Notes under the pieces: generated by a model | Told to the model about the DNA's origin: nothing | Seen by the model: only the letters and a program-made list of their open reading frames with translations | Database searches by the model: none | Shown: piece after piece, positions 30,299 to 42,779 of the stretch | Numbering within the stretch: the stretch's first letter is position 1 | Layout: each line of letters starts with the position of its first letter | Translations under genes and position numbers: made by a program | Assembly (NCBI GenBank): GCA_964016985.1 | Contig: OZ024833.1 | Span: 65,767,985 to 65,831,984, forward strand | Length of the DNA stretch: 64,000 nt | Reading direction: 5' to 3' | Origin: Anodontia alba | Lineage: Eukaryota; Mollusca; Bivalvia; Lucinida; Lucinidae

Positions 30299-30584
30299 AT
30301 TACGAAAACACGTCTATTCAAATATATAGAAAATTTCACCGCCAAAAACCTGAAGTTTTCAGATAAAAAACTCTGATATTTTTTCTCATTTCTGTTCAAA
30401 ACATAGATTGTGGGTACTCGTTAGAACCGCCTCGCCGAGGCGGTTCTGTCATGTACCCACTATGTTTTTGAGCAGAAATAAGAAAAAATAAAAAAAATAG
30501 TGTATACCCCTGTAAATCCCAGTTTTACTATATAAAAGTGTGGTGTGAGGGTAGTCAATATTATATAGGCATATTTTCGTGATG
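30299..30584. repeat. Fold-back B copy, full length
   Basis: Ends CATTACGAAAACACGTCTAT and GGCATATTTTCGTGATG. In the core the right arm has lost AACGAG (GGTTCTGTCATGTACCCACT). It is otherwise as at 28326-28603. Confidence 0.88.
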
Positions 30585-30864
30585 TATTCTCAAGCGGTCT
30601 TTTGGAAAACCAAAATGATGGCCTATGCGAATAAAAATTTTTGTATGCTTGTTCGTAACAAAAAATATGGAAATAGTTACTGGGTTGATTTTATCCAATC
30701 GATCTCTTCTAATATTAATAATTATTGAAAAATTATTCGATCTAATATCAAGTCTCTTCAACGAGAACTCTCTAATTTGAGATCACATAAGATGGCTTTC
30801 TATAACCGTTCAAACATTCTTTCGTAGAAATTGATCATGAAATAGACGGGTAACCTACGTTACG

Positions 30865-30866
<2 letters not shown>

Positions 30867-30924
<58 letters not shown>
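30867..30924 (+). repeat. (CA)n microsatellite
   Basis: About 29 CA dinucleotides. The minus-strand ORF 30855-31037 runs through it and is spurious. Confidence 0.97.
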
Positions 30925-30926
<2 letters not shown>

Positions 30927-31021
30927 GCGCGGTTTGATCAGAATCTTCAGTGGACGCATTTTGGATAGCCAAGGAGGCAAAGTTTCTTCATGCCGAGAAC
31001 GAAGACTCTGATCAGACTGCG

Positions 31022-31135
31022 CGGATGCGGCTAGCATTCTACTTAAATCTATGTTGGACCGTTATCGGCCCGACAGAATCCTGCCAAGCCGATGACGTTC
31101 CAATAAAGATATAAACAGACTGCTAGCCGGGAAGT
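31022..31135. repeat. Decayed GGGCCG-type palindrome
   Basis: GGCTAGCATTCTACTTAAAT, GACCGTTATCGGCCCG, AGCCGATGACG and GCTAGCCGGG match the ends and centre of 26211-26312, but pairing is broken in many places. Confidence 0.6.
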
Positions 31136-31479
31136 CATCGGAAGAAAGCTAGTCTCTGTTAAAGTGGATTGGCAACATATGCATTAACATTATGCATGAT
31201 CAATGAAAGAATAGATATTAAACCTATTCAATCTTTTTTTGAAATTTGCTGATTTGTTTTGAACAATTTGTTGCATGTTGTACTCTGCTTAAAGAACCTA
31301 ACCTTAGGGAGAGGAATCAAACAGGCAAATTGCTTTCATTCAAATCCTATAAAATGCGTTATTTGTTGTTTGTACTCATGAAAGTGTAAATAAAATAAAA
31401 TAAAAAATAAAATATGTTTAAACTAACATCACGTCGTGTCTGATGATCTTAGAGTAACTCACCAATAAATTCCTGAGTG

Positions 31480-31740
31480 TGTATAGAGGTTAATGCATCC
31501 TGGGTAAAATACAAGACATATTTCTCCGAGAGATTTGCAAATCCGATAAACAACCGAGTGCATTAGCACGAGGTGCAAGTCTCGAGGAAAATGATTTGTT
31601 TCTTCAGAGTCTGTTTTATACTCTTTGCAATTTCAAATGACGTTACGCGGCGTGATAGCTGTTTTAAGGAAATATTTTCTTTGCTCTAGGAGGGAATTAT
31701 AAATTATATTTCCTGCAGATATGTTTAAAATAGCTTCAAA
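31480..31740 (-). repeat. Diverged copy of the 990-1330 MITE
   Basis: ACATATTTCTCCGAGAGATTTGC, GCAAGTCTCGAGG, TTTTATACTCTTTGC, ACGTTACGCGGCGTGAT and GGGAATTATAAATTATATTTCC match the other copy in reverse order. This places the family's far end near the TTCCTGCAGATATG motif. Confidence 0.65.
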
Positions 31741-32255
31741 AAATGACATGAATAGTTATAATTTAACATGTTAGGCGTATTATCCTGATGACATTTTTTT
31801 TATGTTCGGGGTGATATTCTTATGACATTTTTATGTTCGGGGTGATATCATGTGTGAAATGTGGATGTTGCCTATTCAGCACATTTTCATTCGTAAAATT
31901 GGATGCGGTAAACGATATCTTAGTGTATAGAGTATACTGTCGTGTCAATGTACTTTTATTATTGAACCAATCCAGGGTCAAGGTAAAGCCAGGTAGTTAA
32001 GGTAAAACGTTTGACACTCGGTATTTTCCTGTTTATCTGCTCTGTTTGACTGAGACAGACTTCACTTTTGCTCGCGGTTTGAAAGGTATTAAGTTGTAGC
32101 TCAAATGGTTACATGTAGTTTATTGGAAACACACAGTTGATCGGAAGGTTCAAGGTCAGAAGTTCGACCTTCTTATATAACTCGCATTTTTTCGAGTTTT
32201 TTTTTTTTTTTTTTTTTTTATTTGTTTTTATTAACTCCACGTGTGTTCGTTTTTT
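31741..32255. other. Non-coding DNA
   Basis: 31785-31860 has two short direct repeats (GACATTTTTTTTATGTTCGG and TTTTTATGTTCGGGGTGATA). 32195-32220 is a T run immediately upstream of H2. No gene seen. Confidence 0.5.
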
Positions 32256-34262
32256 AGCTCGCCTGTACGAAAGTAGAGGAAGAGCTATTGCACTACCCCG
32301 GCGCCGGCGTTGGCGTTGGCGTTGGCGTCGGCGTTAACAAATATGTTAAAATTTTGCGTCGAAGTTTTTCAGGCCTTATATTTTCTAAATCCTCATATGG
32401 ATCATGTTTATATTTGGTATGGTTATAGATGTTGGTTCAAAAGTTTATTTAGCACTATCCACACCCCTGCTTATGACTTAGGTGTCAAGGTCACGGACTA
32501 AGAAAATTTATGTTAAAGTTTGCGTCAAAGTTTTTAAGATCTCTTAATTTCTCATCCCTTGCATGGGTTTACTTTATATTTGGCATGATTGTAGATATTG
32601 GTCCAAAATTTTATTTGGCACTATCCCCACCCCTGCTTATGACATAGAGGTCAAGGTCACGGACCTAGAAATTTTTAAAGTTTGCGTCAAAGTTTTAAGA
32701 TTTCTTCATTTCTAAATTCTTGCATGGATTTGCTTTATATTTGGTATTATTATAGATGTTGGTCCAAAATTTTATTTGGCACTATCCTCCCCCCCCCCCT
32801 CCCGCTTATGACCTATAGGTCAAGGTCATGGACTTAGAAAAAAATCATGTTAAAGTTTTGCGTCAAAGTTTTTAAGATCTCTTGTTATTTTTTTTTAAAG
32901 TTTTTCATGGATTTACTTTATATTTAGCATGATTATAGATATTGGTTCAAAATTTTATTCGGCACTATCCCCATCCCCACCTCTGCTTATGATACAGAGG
33001 TCAAGGTCACAGACTTAGAAAATTTTTAAAAGTTTTTAAAGTCTCCTAATTTCTAATCATTGCATGATTTTCCTTTATATTTGGCATAATCATAGATATT
33101 GATCACACCCCTGCTGATGACCTAGAGATCAAGGTCAAGGTCACAGACTTAGAAGAAATTTATGTGAAAGTTTGCGTCAAAGTTTTTAAGATCTCTTCAT
33201 TTTTAAATACTTGCATGGATTTACTATATATTTGGCATGATTATAGATATTGGTGCAAAATTTTATTCGGCACTATCTCAACCCCTGCTTATGATCTGGA
33301 GGTCAAGGTCACGGACTTAGAAATGTTTGTTAAAAGTTTTGCGTCAGTAATTTTAAGATCTCTTAATTTGTGAATCCTTGCATGGATTTACTTTATATTT
33401 GGCATGATGGTAGATATTGGTCCATGATTTTATTTGACACTATCCTCGTCCCTGCTTTTGACCTCGAGGTCAAGGCCATGGACTTAGAAAATTTATGTTA
33501 AAGTTTTGCATCAAAGTTTTTAAGATCTCTTATTTGTTTTAAATCCTTGCATCGATTTACTTTATATTTGACATGGTTATTGATATTGGTCCAAAATGTT
33601 ATTCGGCACTATCCCCGCCCCTGCTTATGACCTAGAGGTCAAGGTCACGGACTTTAGAGTTTAGCGTCAAAGTATTAAGATCTCATCCGTCATTTATAAT
33701 CATTGTATGAATTTACTTTATATTTGGCATAATCATAGATATTGGTCCAAAACTTTATTTGGCACTATCCCCACCCTTGCTTATGACCTAGAGGTCAAGT
33801 CACGGACTTAGAAGAAATTCATGTCAAAGTTTTACGTCAAAGTTTTTAAGATCTCTTAATTTTTTAATCCTTGCATGAGTTTACTTTATATTTGGCATGA
33901 TTATAGGTATTGGGCCAAAATTTTATTCAGCACTATCCCCATCCTATGACCTAAAGGTCAAGGTCACGGACATAGAAATTTTATGTCAAATTTCTTCAAG
34001 ATCTTGTATTTTCTCAGCTAGTTTTCAAATCATGCTGATCATTTATTTTATATTTGGTATACAGATAGCTATGAAAGATGTTCTTCATCCAAAATTAAAT
34101 CCAGTACAATGTCTCCCCCCTCCCCCGTCTCTTCCCCCTACCCCCCCCCCCCCCCACACACACACACGCACTATGTTCTGGGTTTTAAGGTTATAGTCTA
34201 TTTTTTTTATTTGATTGACAAGCGCGAATTCCGGCGAGCTATCTTGTCTCACGACAGCTTTT
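32256..34262 (+). mobile_element. Tandem-core element H2
   Basis: Starts AGCTCGCCTGTACGAAAGTA then GAGCTATTGCACTACCCC and a (GGCGTT)n-like tract. It ends GGCGAGCTATCTTGTCTCAC then GACAGC. The core is about ten units of about 165 bp (TGCGTCAAAGTTTTTAAGAT, CTTGCATGGATTTACTTTAT, GAGGTCAAGGTCACGGACTT). Ends match H3, but the unit differs. No protein is encoded; short ORFs follow the array. Confidence 0.75.
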
Positions 34263-34990
34263 GCTTTATTGTGGGTTCCGATTAAAATTATGACAAAAAG
34301 GAGAAAAAAAGAAAATTCCATTTAATTATCATTTATAGAATGTTCCATCTACATAAAACACCAAAGCTTACAAAAATGTGCTCTTGGCGGTACTATAGAA
34401 TGAGCAAGACAAATTCTATATTATACATGTATCCATATTTTCTCCTGCAAGCAGGTGGATCTTCCTGAACTTGCTCTTTTTTTTTTTTTTTTTTTTTCCT
34501 GTAAGATTAATTGTTTATTGTCTAAACAACAGCACAACAAAACACACGAACATGATAAAAAAAAAAAAAAAAAAAAAAAAACAAAAAAACAATAAAAAAT
34601 CAATAAATGAAATGACGTAATGCATTTGCAAAAAGCCACATCTGATGAGATGTTTTGGGTATCCATGCCTTCTGGTCTCGGCACACCATGAAAAATCTCA
34701 ACCATATCAATCAAACATCGCGGACATATCGAGTGGTTGTTGTTGGGCCGTAATGATCATTGACCTTAAGCATATAGCAATCTAGAGGTTTTCTTATATT
34801 ATGTTAAGTCATTGACATGAAAAGAATACTCAGTTTTTACAAACACTGTTTTTTATTTATTTAATATTACTCCTATGAGACTGCGAGGGAGACGTGTGGT
34901 GTTGTTGGGGCACGTCCTTAGACACCGGTGATGAGGCTGCTAATTTGACAGTGATTCTAATTTAACTGATATTTTATAGTTCGTAATATA
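34263..34990. other. Non-coding DNA with homopolymer runs
   Basis: 34478-34497 (T run) and 34557-34580 (A run) form a potential large stem around TTAATTGTTTATTGTC. Otherwise unique, AT-rich, and without a recognisable gene. Confidence 0.5.
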
Positions 34991-35120
34991 CATAAGTGGT
35001 CATTTAATATGAAATTTATGAAACAAGTTTGGGCATTTTCGGTATTTTGCGAGCCTTGGCCAGCAAAGTACCGAAATTACCCTACGAGTTTTATAAATTT
35101 CATATTAAATGACCACGAAT
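34991..35120. repeat. Fold-back, GTGGTCATTTAATATGAAA arms
   Basis: Perfect arms GTGGTCATTTAATATGAAAT at 34997 and the inverse ATTTCATATTAAATGACCAC near 35097-35116. The centre is TTTTCGGTATTTTGCGAGCC / CAAAGTACCGAAATT. It is a single copy in this window. Confidence 0.8.
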
Positions 35121-36085
35121 GTAAGATTCTGTTTATCACATGGCCCGATGACAAAAATGCACAAAATATATTAAGATAAACGGCTTTCCATAGCTAAGCG
35201 GAAAACTCACTACCAAGGATTCAATAGTACAATGCAATAAAAATTTCGTATATTATTTGATAAGTACCGAGAATAACTAGAAACAAAATAAATATGCCAT
35301 TTATTACTTCGTTTAACTGTAGGAAATAATGATGATTTTTATTAGAGCTAATAAATATTTCATTTGAATAAATCAATTCAAAACAAAATAGTCCATTGAA
35401 CAACGTCATTCATACGTCACTGAGAATCAGTAGGGAAATTCCCCACAGTCAGCTGTCGTATTTAAAGGCCATTGACCTTGATCAATACTGACCTTGATCA
35501 ATACAGTTTATTGGGTGGCTGACACACTTAAGTAAATGACAGAGTTTCAAGGATATAAAACGTTTTGACTGTAGCTTGGATTTTAATTTGACACATTTAT
35601 TGACTGTCAGAGTCATGTTGTCCTCCAATACTTTTTGGCAACGGTGAGAATTTTTCATTGACAGTTTGACAACATTGAGGGTGCCACCAAATTTGTTGCC
35701 GGACACGATCGAATTTAAACCGCCATGAATATTCCTGCTAGCTGTATTATTCAGACTGTGATTGTGTTATGTCTTCCATTTCCATCGGTCTGAACTTTTT
35801 CGTTCATCTCAAATTTGAAGACAGGATCTGTTTCAAAAGTGAAAGTTATACAATATCGGCGGACGCGGACGCGGACGCCATCTTGGTTGCTATCAACAAG
35901 CGGAGTAATGCGAATATTAATGAGGGTTATTAGGCTAACAAATGGGAAGCCTTGCAGATGTTATTACACGTGTGGTCATATGATTTTTATGACATGGGTT
36001 ATTTCACTGAATAACTTGACGGTCATGTGATAATTGACTTTAATTGTATTTTTTGAGTAAAGAAAATATAAAAAAGTCATGTATT
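35121..36085. other. Non-coding, one MITE fragment
   Basis: 35965-36035 (TGGTCATATGATTTTTATGA, CATGGGTTATTTCACTGAAT, AACTTGACGGTCATGTGATA) matches 2685-2745, a small palindromic element. 35477-35505 has a tandem TGACCTTGATCAATAC. No coding sequence recognised. Confidence 0.5.
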
Positions 36086-37289
36086 AGCTCGCCTGAACAA
36101 CGTTCACGGAGAGCTATTGTACTACCCCCCCGGCGTCGGCGTTGGCGTCGGCGTTAGCGTTGGCATTGGCGTTAGCGTTGGCGTCCACAAATGTTAAAGT
36201 TTTTGTTAAAGTTTTTAAGACCTCATTATTTTCTTACATTATCACCGATTTGATTCATCTTTGGTATGATGATACATATTGGTCCAAAATTTTGTGCAGT
36301 ACCATCCCCACCACTTTAAGTCATGTGAAGTTCAAGGTCACAGACTTAGAATTGTCATGTTAAAATTTTGTGTCAAAGTTTTTAGGATCTCATTACTTCT
36401 ACACTAAATGATGGATTTTGTTCCTATTTGGTTTTATGATGGACACTGGTCAAACGTTTCTATCAGCACCATCAGCACTCATGACCGTGGCCTTGAGGTC
36501 GAGGTCACAGACTTAAAATTTAAATGTTAAAGTTTTCGTTAAAGTTTTTAAGACCTCATTATTTCCTAACCTTATCACTGATTTGATTCATCTTTGGTAT
36601 GATGATACATATTGGTCCAAAATTTTGTGCAGTACCATTCCCAGCACCTTAGGTCAAGGTCAAGGTCAAGGTCATAGACTTAGAATTTTCATTTTAAAAT
36701 TTTACGTGAAAGTGGATCTCATTACTACTAAACTAAACAATAGATTTACTTCCTAGTTTGTATTATGATAGATACAGATCAAAGTTTTCATCAGCACCAT
36801 CAGCGCTCATGACCATGACCTTGAGGTCGAGGTCACAGACTTAGAATTTAAAATGTTTAAGTTTTTGTTAAAGTTTTTAAGACCTCATTAAATATTAACC
36901 TTATCACAGATTTGATTCATCTTTGGTATGATGATACATATTTGTCCAAAATTTTGCGCAGCACCATCCCCACCACCCTAGGTTATGTCAAGGTGAAGGT
37001 CACAGAGTTAGAATTTTGATGTTAAAATTTTACGTCAAAGTTTTTTAGGATCTCATTACTTCTAAACTACATGATGGATTTAGTTCCTATTTGGTATCAA
37101 GACAGATACTGGTCAGAAGTTTTATCAGCACCATCAGCATTAATGACCATGACCTTGGGGTCGAGGTCACAGCCTTAGAATTTTAAAAATATTTAAGTTT
37201 TCGTTTAAGTTTTAAGACCTCATTATTTCCTAACCTTATCACTGATTTGGTTTTATGAAAATCTTGCGCATGGCAGTCACCATCCCCCT

Positions 37290-37351
<62 letters not shown>

Positions 37352-37438
37352 CATGTCAAAATCAAGGTCACGGACTTAGAATATTCCAGAAACAAAATGT
37401 GCAATATCAGGCGAGCTATCCTGTCTGGCGACAGGTCC
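36086..37438 (+). mobile_element. Tandem-core element H3
   Basis: Starts AGCTCGCCTGAACAACGTTC, GAGAGCTATTGTACTACCC and a (GGCGTTGGC)n-like tract. It ends GGCGAGCTATCCTGTCTGGC then GACAGG, a hairpin. The core is three to four units of about 335 bp (AAAGTTTTTAAGACCTCATT, ATCTTTGGTATGATGATACA, GAGGTCACAGACTTA). A (CA)n tract sits at 37293-37347. Ends are shared with H2. Confidence 0.75.
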
Positions 37439-37812
37439 TGTATTTAAAATCCCAACTAAAGGAATAACATTGTATAAAATACTAATAAAATAAGTACTTA
37501 AATAATGACACAAAGGTACATGGTGTCCATGCACAATCTTGCTTGTTGGTTTTGACGACTATAAATGTATCCACTAGACAAATTTGTCCATCGATATCTA
37601 GACCTTATATTTCAGATATGTTTGCGGCGACACTGCCGAATGCTCCACGAATATACCCGAAAAAGTCCTAGATGCTGTACTAGTATTTAGCCATGTTTTA
37701 TCTAAATACGGATTTTAGACCTATGAACATGATGTTTTCTTCTTTCTGGTGTAGAGGAGGAGTTTATTTATCCTGAAACGCTTCCCGATTTGACCACTTC
37801 GGCGACTTTCTC
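37439..37812. other. Unique-looking non-coding DNA
   Basis: No repeat family recognised. The right edge (CTTTCTGGTGTAG, then AGGAGGAG) offers a weak splice acceptor before the ORF at 37813. Confidence 0.4.
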
Positions 37813-38088
37813 ATGAGGAGGAGGAGGGAGATGTATACATTTAACATTAAATACTATAGAAACGATCCGGATGAAAGCAGCTCTAACCAGATCGAGATTA
37901 TGCGTATCAACTCTATCACTATATTCGTCTTCTTGTACTCGCTCCTCTTTGACGCTTCCTATATAATACTATGCGTGGAGCCACATGGGACGAAACTCGT
38001 AAATGAGGAGGTACGAGGAGTCAGAGAGGAATACGTCCAAGATGTCAGACAGCTGCGATGTCCTCCAAAGACAGTCGACCGGATGTGA
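37813..38088 (+). CDS. Hypothetical single-pass membrane protein or exon
   Basis: A 91-codon ORF in apparently single-copy DNA, ending TGA at 38086-38088. A basic N-terminus (MRRRREMY) is followed by a polar stretch and a hydrophobic segment at about residues 34-54 (ITIFVFLYSLLFDASYIIL), suggesting a signal anchor. An alternative reading is a first exon ending at a donor near 38010 (GAGGAG|GTACGA). No homology recognised. The same AGGAGG-rich text recurs at 38216-38292, so part may be low complexity. Confidence 0.3.
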   Translation: MRRRREMYTFNIKYYRNDPDESSSNQIEIMRINSITIFVFLYSLLFDASYIILCVEPHGTKLVNEEVRGVREEYVQDVRQLRCPPKTVDRM

Positions 38089-38319
38089 TAGTATCCAACA
38101 TGATCAGCCGGATATGGTGTCGAGCTCCACAGGTGAGAAAGAACATTGAGTGAGGAAATGGTTGTGCAATTGACGATCTAATTATAGTTCATAGAAATTT
38201 CCCAAAACAAGCTCCAATGAGAAGAGAGGGTGAGGAGAAGAGAGGGTGAGGAGGCGCGAACAGTCATTGAGGAGGTAATGAGGAGGAGATGAAAAAGACA
38301 TCACTCCTAACACAAAATA

Positions 38320-38600
38320 TATCTTCAGAATATCATGCATAGCATGAAAATGCTATTACTGTGATGTCATTATCCCGAACATAAAATGTTATCAGGATAT
38401 CATGCCTTTAGAATATCATGCATAGCATGAAAATGTTATCATTGTAATGTCATCACCCTGAACATAAAAATGTCATCAGGATATCATCCCTGACTTGCAA
38501 ATTTCATTACTGTGATCTCATTAGGCCGAAGATAAAAATGTCATCAGGATATTATGCCTAACATGAAAATGTCATCTCTGTCATCACGCCTAAATGTAGA
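38320..38600 (+). repeat. Tandem repeat, about 80-bp units
   Basis: Three to four diverged units of ATCATGCATAGCATGAAAAT, TGTGATGTCATTATCCCGAA and CATAAAATGTTATCAGGATA. A related motif occurs at 31760-31860. Confidence 0.8.
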
Positions 38601-38605
38601 CTACG

Positions 38606-40322
38606 GAGTATAACAGCTTCAGATGGCAGAGACATATCACAGAGAATAACATCTCTAGTTAGCGGAAACAGGTCACAGAGAATAACAGATGTAGTTGGCA
38701 TAGACATATCACAGAGAATAACAGTTCTAGTTGGTAGAGACATATAACAGAGTATAACAGCTCCAGTGAGCAGAGACATATCACATAGTATAACAGCTCT
38801 AGTCCGCAGAGACATATCACAGAGTATAACAGCTCTAGTTAGCAGATATGTTACACAGGGTAAACCAACTATAGTAAGTAGAGACATATCACAAAGTATA
38901 ACAGCTCTAGTAGGCAGAGACATGTCAAAGAGAATAATAGCAGTAGTTAGGAGAGACATATCACAATAACGGCTCTAATTGGTAAAGACAAGCAACATGG
39001 AATAACAAGTCTAGATGACAGAGACATGTCATAGAGAATAACAGCTGTAGATGTCACAGCCTATCACTGACAATAACAGCTCCAGTTAGCAGAGACATAT
39101 CACTGAGTATTACAGCTCTAGTTAGCAGATGTACGTTACAAAGAATAACAGCTCTAGTTGGCGAAGACTAGTCACAGATAGTAACAGCTCAAGTCGGCAG
39201 AGACATGTCAGAGAATAACGGCTCTAGTTAACGGAGACATATCACAGATAATGGCAACTCTAGTTAGCAGAGACATGTCACAGAGAATAACAGCTCTAGT
39301 TAGCAGAGACATGTCACAGAGAATAATAACTCTTGTTAGTGGAGACATATCACAGAGAACAGCAGTTCTAAATGTCAGAGACAGGTTAAGAGAATTACAG
39401 CTATAGTTGGCAGAGACATATCATAGAGAATAACATCTCTAGTTGGAAAAGGCATATCACAGTGTATAACAGCTCTATTTAGCAGAAACATATCACAAAG
39501 TATAACAGCTCTAGTAGGCAGAGGCATGTCAGAGAGAATAATAGCAGTAGTTAGGAGAGACATATCTCAAAGTATAACGGCTCTAATTGGCAGAAACAAC
39601 TAACATGGAATAACAGGTCTAGATGGCAGAGACATGTCACAGAGAATAATAGCTCTAGATGGCATAGGCATATCACTGACAATAACAGCTCTAGTTAGCA
39701 GAGACATATCACTGAGTATTACAGCTGTAGTTAGCAGATACACGTCACAGAAAATAACAGCTCTAGTTGGCAGAGTCATGTCATAGAGAATAACAGCTCT
39801 AGTTGACGGAGACTGATCACAGATAGTAACAGCTCATGTCAGCAGAGACATATAAGAGAATAACAGCTCTAGTTAGCGGAGACATATCACAGAGAAAGGC
39901 AGCTCTATTTAGCAGAGACATGTCACAGATAATTACAGCTCTAGTTAACAGAGACATGTCACAGAGAGTAATAACTCTTGTTGGTAGAGACATATCACAG
40001 AGAATAGCACCTCTAGTTGTCAGAGACAGGTTACAAAGAATTATAGTTAGCAGAGACATATCATAGAAAATAAAATCTCTAGTTGGCAGAGGCATATTAT
40101 AGAGTATAGCAGCTCTTTATAGCAGAGACATATCACAGAGTATAGCAGCTCTAGTTGGCAGAGACATGTCTCAGAGAATAACAGCTCTAGCTAGCAGAGA
40201 CATATCACTGAATATAACAGCTCTAATGGCTGAGAAAGGTGACAGAGAATAACAGCCATACTTGATATGGACAGAGACAGTTCAGAGAGAATGAAAGCTC
40301 TAGATGGCAGAGACAGGTCGAA
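38606..40322 (+). repeat. Minisatellite, about 37-bp units, 1.7 kb
   Basis: About 45 diverged units of GGCAGAGACATATCACAGAG then AATAACAGCTCTAGTTA. Two higher-order blocks (38940-39600 and 39540-40300) repeat the same sequence of variants, including AACATGGAATAACAGGTCTA and AGATAGTAACAGCTCA, indicating a segmental duplication of about 600 bp within the array. ORFs on both strands are by-products. Confidence 0.92.
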
Positions 40323-40389
40323 TAAAATACCTGATCATAGTTGGTATGGATCCCCAAACCTGTGGTGAATATTCATGATAAGCACCTTG

Positions 40390-40654
40390 CCGAGGACATT
40401 GTAATGGGTACCCACATAATATGTTTTCGTGGAGAAATAAGAAATATATTATATTGATACCCTACCTGTTGCGAATAGAGCAAACCATTACTACCACCCC
40501 ACCTCCCACTCAACAGGGTTCACTTGCTATTTTAGAGATAAACATTAATTCTATGCATGGTGAAAGCGTATTTGTAGTGAAATTAATCAGACAGTTCCTA
40601 AAGGAGACAAATCATACGAACTGTCACGTCCTATTTCTGGGAAAAGAGACCCTT
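40390..40654. other. Fold-back A half and non-coding DNA
   Basis: 40400-40445 (GTACCCACATAATATGTTTT, CGTGGAGAAATAAG) is one arm of fold-back A without its partner. The rest shows nothing recognisable. Confidence 0.5.
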
Positions 40655-40855
40655 AAAAGGGTAACTGACAAACAGTGCAGACCCAGAACCGCCGCCGCAG
40701 GACGCGGCGTCTGATCAGAGTCTCCACTGTTAGCAAACAGTTCAGCCATTTTTCTCTAGGAATATCTAAATTTCATAGCCGGACGTACCTAAAATTGAAA
40801 TTGGACTCTTCCAATATATAGTGTGGAAGAGTCTATTCAGTCTACAATGGGTAAA
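40655..40855. repeat. GATC-stem MITE, CCCATCTTAGAC type, inverted
   Basis: TTAAAAGGGTAACTGACAAA, GTGCAGACCCAGAACCGCCG, GGCGTCTGATCAGAGTCTCC, ATAGCCGGACGTACCTAAAA and ACTCTTCCAATATATAGTGT match 44067-44290 in inverted order. The right end reads CAATGGGTAAA instead of GGGTTAA. Confidence 0.7.
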
Positions 40856-41198
40856 TAGCTTTTCTACTTACCGTTCCGATACTGTTCCTCTGTTATAATT
40901 CTTTGTTCGTGCATATTTGGCGTGTTTTTTTTTTTTTTTTTTTTTTTTTGTTTTGTTTTTTTGTCATTGTTTATTCCTCATCTCCCTTTTTTCTGTGTGT
41001 CGGGAGGGCTGTGCGTTGAGAAAGCGGTGTTTCCTGGGTAAGTCTTTCACTGCCACAGTCAATAATACTAGGCTTTTGCACAGCATAGATCCAGATGAGA
41101 CGGCTCAATGAGCCGTCTCATCTTGATCTACGCTATTTGATAAATAGTCTTTCAGCTTTACATATAAACGTCTTTCCAAACGATAGTTTGTTAAAATA

Positions 41199-42305
41199 AA
41201 CAAGAGGGCCCAGAGGGCCCTAATTCGCTCACCTGAGTGTCATTGTCTCTAGTATATTCTAAAAGACTATGATTTCTCTTCATAGGACTATGTATATTTA
41301 AAATTTGTTGAAAAGAATGTTTTCGGATGGCAGGCTAGGGGTGCTGGACAGAAGCATGATCGCATGGTGCCTTATTGTTGCATAGGCATGTGAACTAGAT
41401 GAAGCTATGTAACCAAATATCAAAGGCCACGGCCTTATGGTTTCAGACAAAAATATTTTGAAAGGTTTTCCCTGTATAAGTTTATATAAAACAAGACGAT
41501 GTCCATGGCGGCCATCTTGGATTTCTAATAGGGATGACTTAGCTATTTTTTATCTACAAGTCACCCCGATGCTTCCTAGCAAGTTTGGAGTCAACTGGCC
41601 TTTCGGCTCAGGAGAAGAAGCGCAAAATAGATTTTCAAGATGGCTGCCATGGCGGCCATCTTGGATTTCCGATCGGAACGATTTTAGCTATTTTTTATCT
41701 ATAAGTCGCCCCAATGCTTCCTACCATTTGGAGTCAATTGGCTTTTGAGTTTAGGAGAAGAAGCGCATATAGATTTTCAAAATGGCTGCCATGGCGGCCA
41801 TCTTGGATTTCTGATCGGCACGATATTAGCTATTTTGGATCTACAAGTCACCCGATGCTTCCTAGCAAGTTTGGAGTCAACTGGCCTTTCGGTTCAAAAG
41901 AAGCGAAAAATAGATTTTCAAGATGGCTGCCATGGCGGCCATCTTGGATTTCCGATCGGCACGATTTTAGCTATTTTCAATCTACACCCCGATGCTTCCT
42001 AGCAAGTTTGGAGTTAATTGGCCTTTCGGTTCAGGAGAAGAAGCGAAAAATAGATTTTCAAGATGGCGCCACGGTTTTAGCTATTTTTTTTATCTACAAG
42101 TCACCCCGATGCTTTCTACCAAGTTTCAAATCAATTGGCCTAGAGGTGTAGGAGGAATAGGCTTTGTTGACGCCGCACGACGCACGACGCACGACGGACA
42201 TCGACTGATCACAACAGCTCACCATGAGCACTTCGTTGACGCCGCACGACGCACGACGGACGACGGACATCGACTGATCACAACAGCTCACCACTTCGCA
42301 CTTCG
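41199..42305 (-). mobile_element. Tandem-core element H4
   Basis: Oriented opposite to H1 and H5. The left end AACAAGAGGGCCCAGAGGGC then CCTAATTCGCTCACCTGAG is the hairpin end. The right end has ACGGACATCGACTGATCACA then ACAGCTCACCA, present twice. The core is about five units of about 145 bp (GGCGGCCATCTTGGATTTC, GCTATTTTTTATCTACAAGT, CCCGATGCTTCCTAGCAAGT). No protein. Confidence 0.75.
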
Positions 42306-42639
42306 CACACAAATTAATCTCGTCTGAAATTTGGCGCCGAAAGAGTTAATTATATATAAGAAATGTGGCACATTCTGTGTTATCCTGTGAATAATTGGAC
42401 TGCTGTATACGCATTTATTGATTTACATTTTTTCACACAGTTCCAAGTCTTTTTATTGTAGCACACCTGTAGTGTTTCAGCTGATCAATAAGTCTGCGAC
42501 AGGTGACTCGTTTGCGCTAGATCTAATACAACAGCGTTTTTTTTCCAGTAACCTTTTACAGTTCTCTCCTGACTCAAGTTGGATGTTGAATGTGTAATTC
42601 GGATGACTTGTTAACGAGGGGTATTTGATGATAATTTTG
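42306..42639. other. Non-coding DNA
   Basis: Unique-looking AT-rich sequence with no recognised gene or repeat. Confidence 0.4.
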
Positions 42640-42760
42640 GGGTAATTTTCTACAGTTCTCCATTAAAAACATATGTTGTTGGTACTCATTTGAAGCGCCT
42701 TGTAATGAGTACCCACAACGTATATTTCTATGGAGGTATAAGAAAAAATATCCCAAATTT
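42640..42760. repeat. Fold-back A copy, shortened core
   Basis: TTCTCCATTAAAAACATATG, GTTGGTACTCATTTGAAGCG, CCTTGTAATGAGTACCCACA, TTTCTATGGAGGTATAAG. It is the closest relative of 4487-4602, including the outer GGGGTATTTGATGATAATTT. Confidence 0.8.
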
Positions 42761-42779
42761 ATCATCAACTATTCCTCCT

